Positions 60,844 through 64,000 of a stretch of 64,000 nt of DNA are shown here, piece by piece (within the stretch, counting starts at the first letter, position 1; every line of letters begins with the position of its first letter). Location: positions 186,001 to 250,000 of the forward strand of contig QKYT01000114.1 of NCBI GenBank assembly GCA_003550305.1. The letters run 5' to 3'. The notes beneath the pieces are model-generated. The model searched no databases and was not told the origin of the DNA. It worked only from the letters and a program-made list of their open reading frames with translations. This DNA is from Glomus cerebriforme (lineage: Eukaryota > Glomeromycota > Glomeromycetes > Glomerales > Glomeraceae). A program made the position numbers and the translations under genes.

Positions 60844-62721
60844 TTAATCTCTTGAAACATTATGCCAACCATCTTCAACAGTAGAATCAGTTGCAACACT
60901 TTCAATGTCGGAAAAGTCAATTTCTTCAAAAGTAGATTCACCACTATCAACTGAATAGTCGTCAAGAGAATCATCAGTTTCGCTACCGTCATTGTTAACA
61001 GAAGGTCTTGATATACGACGAGTAGTTGTTCTTGTCTGATTTATAGGATTGCCGAATGTGTCAGTAGGTTGTCGGATACTAGTTGAAGAGAAACCTCTGA
61101 CAAGAGAATCATCGTCTTCATAATCACTTTCTTTAGAAATTTCAATGAAAGAATCACTTTCCTCTTCTTGTTCAGTACTATTATCTTCTTCTCCGTCTTC
61201 TTCTTCAGCTAATAATTCCAAAAAATTTTGAGCTTCTTTCACGGCATCTTCATCTAATACGGCATGTCTTAATTCATTATTCTGTATATTATCAATATTA
61301 TTATTTGACTGGTCAGAAGTACGGAAAGATGATGTAGGAAAAGATGCAGGGGAAGATGAGCTTTGGGCATAATTCCTACGATAAGTTCTACGATAACCAC
61401 ATTGTAAAACGGATCCACCAGGTTTTATATGGTAATTATTCTTGTAATTACGAACATAAATAATATATTCAGCAGATGATAAACCTAAACCATCATCTAA
61501 GTGATCCAATAATGTTAAAACATCAATAGGACCATAAAAATGCGAACCATTCCATTTATGATGTTCAATAAACGGTATATCAAACCCATCTAATTGACTA
61601 TTTAATAATAAAACTAAATCCCTTAATATCGAAGTTATATTTGATTGTAATTTTGTTGAATTATTATCACAAAATTCATATAATTGTATTAAATAATTAA
61701 ATGATTCTGTAGCGAATACTATTCCTTCTTCATCATAGATTTGTGAATAAATTAGTTCAAATGGTCCTTTACTTTCTTTTTTTGTTAATCTTGTACGGAT
61801 ATTACTAGAATCGAAGTTGTTAATATTATTGTTATTTGAAGAGTTGTTGCTGATATTATCGTTCTTAGAATAATTGTTGTTGATATTATCGTTATTAAAC
61901 CCATTGATATTAATATTATCGTCATCGGAAGAATCATCGTTAATATTTGAGTACGAATCATGGAGATATGAAGACCCTTCTGCAGAAGAATAATTGAGTG
62001 AATTTGTATTTACATTAGTCTGATCGCGTAAATTCGAAGCAGTATCACGAGGAGAAGAACAATTAAAATCGGCATTATTCCATGTATTTGAATCTTGAGT
62101 TGTTAAGGTTAATGAAGAATTTGAAGTATTCTTTGTTCGATTGGTTTTTGGTGTTGAGGTGGAAATTGGTGGTGATGACATTAACAAATCAATTGGGCTT
62201 AGTGCTTCTGTATTTTCTGATATTTTTAATGTAGATTTAGGAAAATTTATGTTGTGTGTATTATTATTTAAAGAATCTCTTGGAGAGATGTAATTCGATT
62301 CAACATTATTAGATAATGGATGATATGTTGAAGCAGGAATCCTTGAAGAAGGGACAATAAAATAAGGAGCATTAGAAGTTTTATTACTCAAAGAATAATT
62401 TAGAGTACTTCTAGAAGTTTGCGTTAATGATGATGAATGAAATGAATGGTCATTTAAAAGAGATGGAAATGGGTTTTGAGTAAAAGTATTTGACCTAAAC
62501 AAATCATTGTCAGTAATTATTCTTTTCCTTCTACTTTCTTCTTCAGTTTGTCGATTTTTAAACGAATCAGTTTGTTCTTCTATATCCATATCTTGTCCAA
62601 CTTCTTTTTGTTCTTCTTCCACTACTACATTAACAATATAATCATTGTTGTCACTTAAAGCAGTAGAAGTGGAAGAATTGGAAGATATCGTTTCATTGTA
62701 AGGTCTTTTCGCTGAACTCAT
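60844..62721 (-). CDS. Uncharacterised acidic Ser/Asn-rich protein with one folded middle region
   Basis: Single open frame of 625 residues. Residues 1-320 are disordered, Ser/Thr/Asn-rich with an Asn-Asn-Ile-rich stretch (about 270-315). Residues about 325-450 look folded: GPFELIYSQIYDEEGIVFAT, YLIQLYEFCDN, SILRDLVLLLNSQLDGFDIP and EYIIYVRNYKNNYHI, followed by a basic GYRRTYRRNY patch. Residues about 490-625 are acidic (EEEDGEEDNSTEQEEES) with Ser-Asp pairs that would suit casein kinase 2. No known domain was recognised. A nuclear or chromatin role could be guessed from composition only; none is claimed. No intron seen. Confidence 0.65.
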   Translation of the reverse strand: MSSAKRPYNETISSNSSTSTALSDNNDYIVNVVVEEEQKEVGQDMDIEEQTDSFKNRQTEEESRRKRIITDNDLFRSNTFTQNPFPSLLNDHSFHSSSLTQTSRSTLNYSLSNKTSNAPYFIVPSSRIPASTYHPLSNNVESNYISPRDSLNNNTHNINFPKSTLKISENTEALSPIDLLMSSPPISTSTPKTNRTKNTSNSSLTLTTQDSNTWNNADFNCSSPRDTASNLRDQTNVNTNSLNYSSAEGSSYLHDSYSNINDDSSDDDNININGFNNDNINNNYSKNDNISNNSSNNNNINNFDSSNIRTRLTKKESKGPFELIYSQIYDEEGIVFATESFNYLIQLYEFCDNNSTKLQSNITSILRDLVLLLNSQLDGFDIPFIEHHKWNGSHFYGPIDVLTLLDHLDDGLGLSSAEYIIYVRNYKNNYHIKPGGSVLQCGYRRTYRRNYAQSSSSPASFPTSSFRTSDQSNNNIDNIQNNELRHAVLDEDAVKEAQNFLELLAEEEDGEEDNSTEQEEESDSFIEISKESDYEDDDSLVRGFSSTSIRQPTDTFGNPINQTRTTTRRISRPSVNNDGSETDDSLDDYSVDSGESTFEEIDFSDIESVATDSTVEDGWHNVSRD

Positions 62722-63319
62722 TTTTTAAAATGAAAATTTTATCCCAAAAAATCTTTATTGCTTTATCAATATATCACAAACGACAATTATAAGAAAATTT
62801 TACTTTGGATAAAGTATTTATAGCACTTTGTTTATATTTGAATGTTTTATTTCTTGTTAAATATAAAGTAAAACAAAAAAGAATTTTTCCCAAAAGGTTC
62901 TAAAATGGGAAGACACAAGGTTATCAATAAAATCGGATATTTTTTATAGATAATTCCGGAATAACAAGTATAGTAAATCTCTATTTTCATTTCGGATTAA
63001 AAACTCCATAAATAATATAATGATCTGAAATTTCATTGGTAAATGACAAAGGTTCCCGTTTCCATTCTTGTGCTCATTATTTCAAAAAACAAGTTTTTTT
63101 CTGGTAATGCTAAATCGTTGTTAATAATATAACTGATAATATTAACTTTTCACCAGTATTAAGTGGTTAGAAAAAAATATTTTTAAAATTAGTATTATCA
63201 GATATTTGACATTTTTGACTTAGCTTAAATACAAATATTACATTATCTTTTATATCTTTTGAATCACTTGGTTTTTCATTCCTAATTTTACTTAATGAGT
63301 AAGATTAAAATTTCATATG
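62722..63319. other. Upstream region of uncharacterised gene
   Basis: AT-rich, no open frame. It holds the promoter of the minus-strand 625-residue gene. Confidence 0.4.
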
Positions 63320-63440
63320 AAATTTCAATCATGATTAGCTTAAGATTAAGCTTAATCTCAATCATGTTTTTTGTGAAGCCAGATTAACCACTAATCTTAA
63401 TCTTAATCTTAATCACACATTTTGTGAAGACACCTATTAT
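63320..63440. repeat. Small repeat with TTAATC/GATTAA hexamers
   Basis: CATGATTAGCTTAAGATTAA is followed by an inverted CTTAATCTCAATCATG, then a run of CTTAAT hexamers. Two near-identical words, ATTTTGTGAAGAC and TTTTTTGTGAAGCC, border the hexamer run. It may be a short MITE or a mobile-element end. Confidence 0.45.
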
Positions 63441-64000
63441 TATATCATCCCTATAAAATAACTATTTTACCTTTTAACCAATAACTATTATTTATGTTAT
63501 ATAATATTTAACTAGTAAAATTTAATATAATAAAATTTTTTATATATGTTAAAATCTATACTATAATATTATTAAATTAAAATTTGTTATAAAGTAATTT
63601 GATTGTATATTTAAAACAAATATTAAAATATTTATAAAAAAATTTTTTGTATTATTTAAATCTTTTATTAATTTATTATATTAATTTTACTTTAGATAAA
63701 TTAATTTTTTTATAGATAATGTTAGCTTATCTTGTAATGAAATTAATAGTTTAGCCAATTAAACCTTTATTATAAAAAAATTTATTAATATTATAATAAA
63801 TTATTTAAATAATATAATGAATTATTCAGTATATTTTATATATATATACAAATTATTCATTATATATTTTATAATAAAAATTTAAGAGTAATATAATTTT
63901 AAGTATTAATTTTAAATATACAGTAAATCAATCACTAGTCAAAATAGTCCATTTCGGCTAAATTTCGGCTGGCTGATTTTAGGCCGAATTATGCTCTAAT
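63441..64000. other. Very AT-rich tail with a partial repeat at the window end
   Basis: Almost pure A/T until about 63935. The last 60 bases carry TTTCGGCTAAATTTCGGCTG and an inverted GGCCGAA, probably the start of a repeat cut by the window edge. No gene seen. Confidence 0.4.

Noticed and set aside
1..64000. tRNA, rRNA or CRISPR loci
   Set aside because: No clover-leaf with A and B boxes, no conserved rRNA segment and no regular spacer array were seen on either strand.

Overview
The window looks like nuclear DNA of an arbuscular mycorrhizal fungus close to Rhizophagus (Glomeromycota). It is very AT-rich, its genes carry many short GT-AG introns, and its repeat families (degenerate hAT, MULE-like and Polinton-type relics), a Crinkler-like N-terminus and a BTB-TLDc protein are of kinds common in that lineage. 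The assignment is inferred from these traits and was not checked by alignment.

There are two compartments. Positions 1 to about 20 kb are repeat-dominated. From the left: a Crinkler-like N-terminus cut by the window edge; a frameshifted PD-(D/E)XK-nuclease-like gene; a decayed hAT element (2288-5966); a broken protein-primed family-B DNA polymerase of Polinton/Maverick type with a small cysteine-rich gene beside it; a degenerate tandem array; a MULE-like relic; a 33-34 bp minisatellite; a 1.18 kb hierarchical palindrome with a perfect 8 bp target duplication; a small polyadenylated retro-insertion; and a second hAT relic bounded by long inverted repeats and carrying a nested MITE.

Positions 20.4-62.7 kb hold compact, mostly housekeeping genes: FAB1/PIKfyve (-), DOP1 (+), SART1/Snu66 (+), geranylgeranyltransferase-I beta (-), BTB-BACK-TLDc (+), NT-C2/EEIG1-like (-), branched-chain keto-acid dehydrogenase E2 (+), UTP12/WDR3 (-), peroxisomal multifunctional beta-oxidation enzyme with an SCP2 tail (-), HSP20 (-), a small single-pass membrane protein (-), UreD (-), CSN4 (+) and a 625-residue acidic, Ser/Asn-rich protein of unknown function (-). 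The last 1.3 kb returns to AT-rich repeats.

The genes do not form one pathway. FAB1 and DOP1 share a head-to-head promoter region and both serve endosome/Golgi membrane traffic. FOX2 and the E2 subunit serve acyl-CoA catabolism. SART1 and UTP12 serve RNA processing. The most unusual signals are the nested palindrome at 12896-14076, the retro-insertion at 14729-14875, and a strong tendency for premature stops in transposon relics to fall where a Trp codon is expected.
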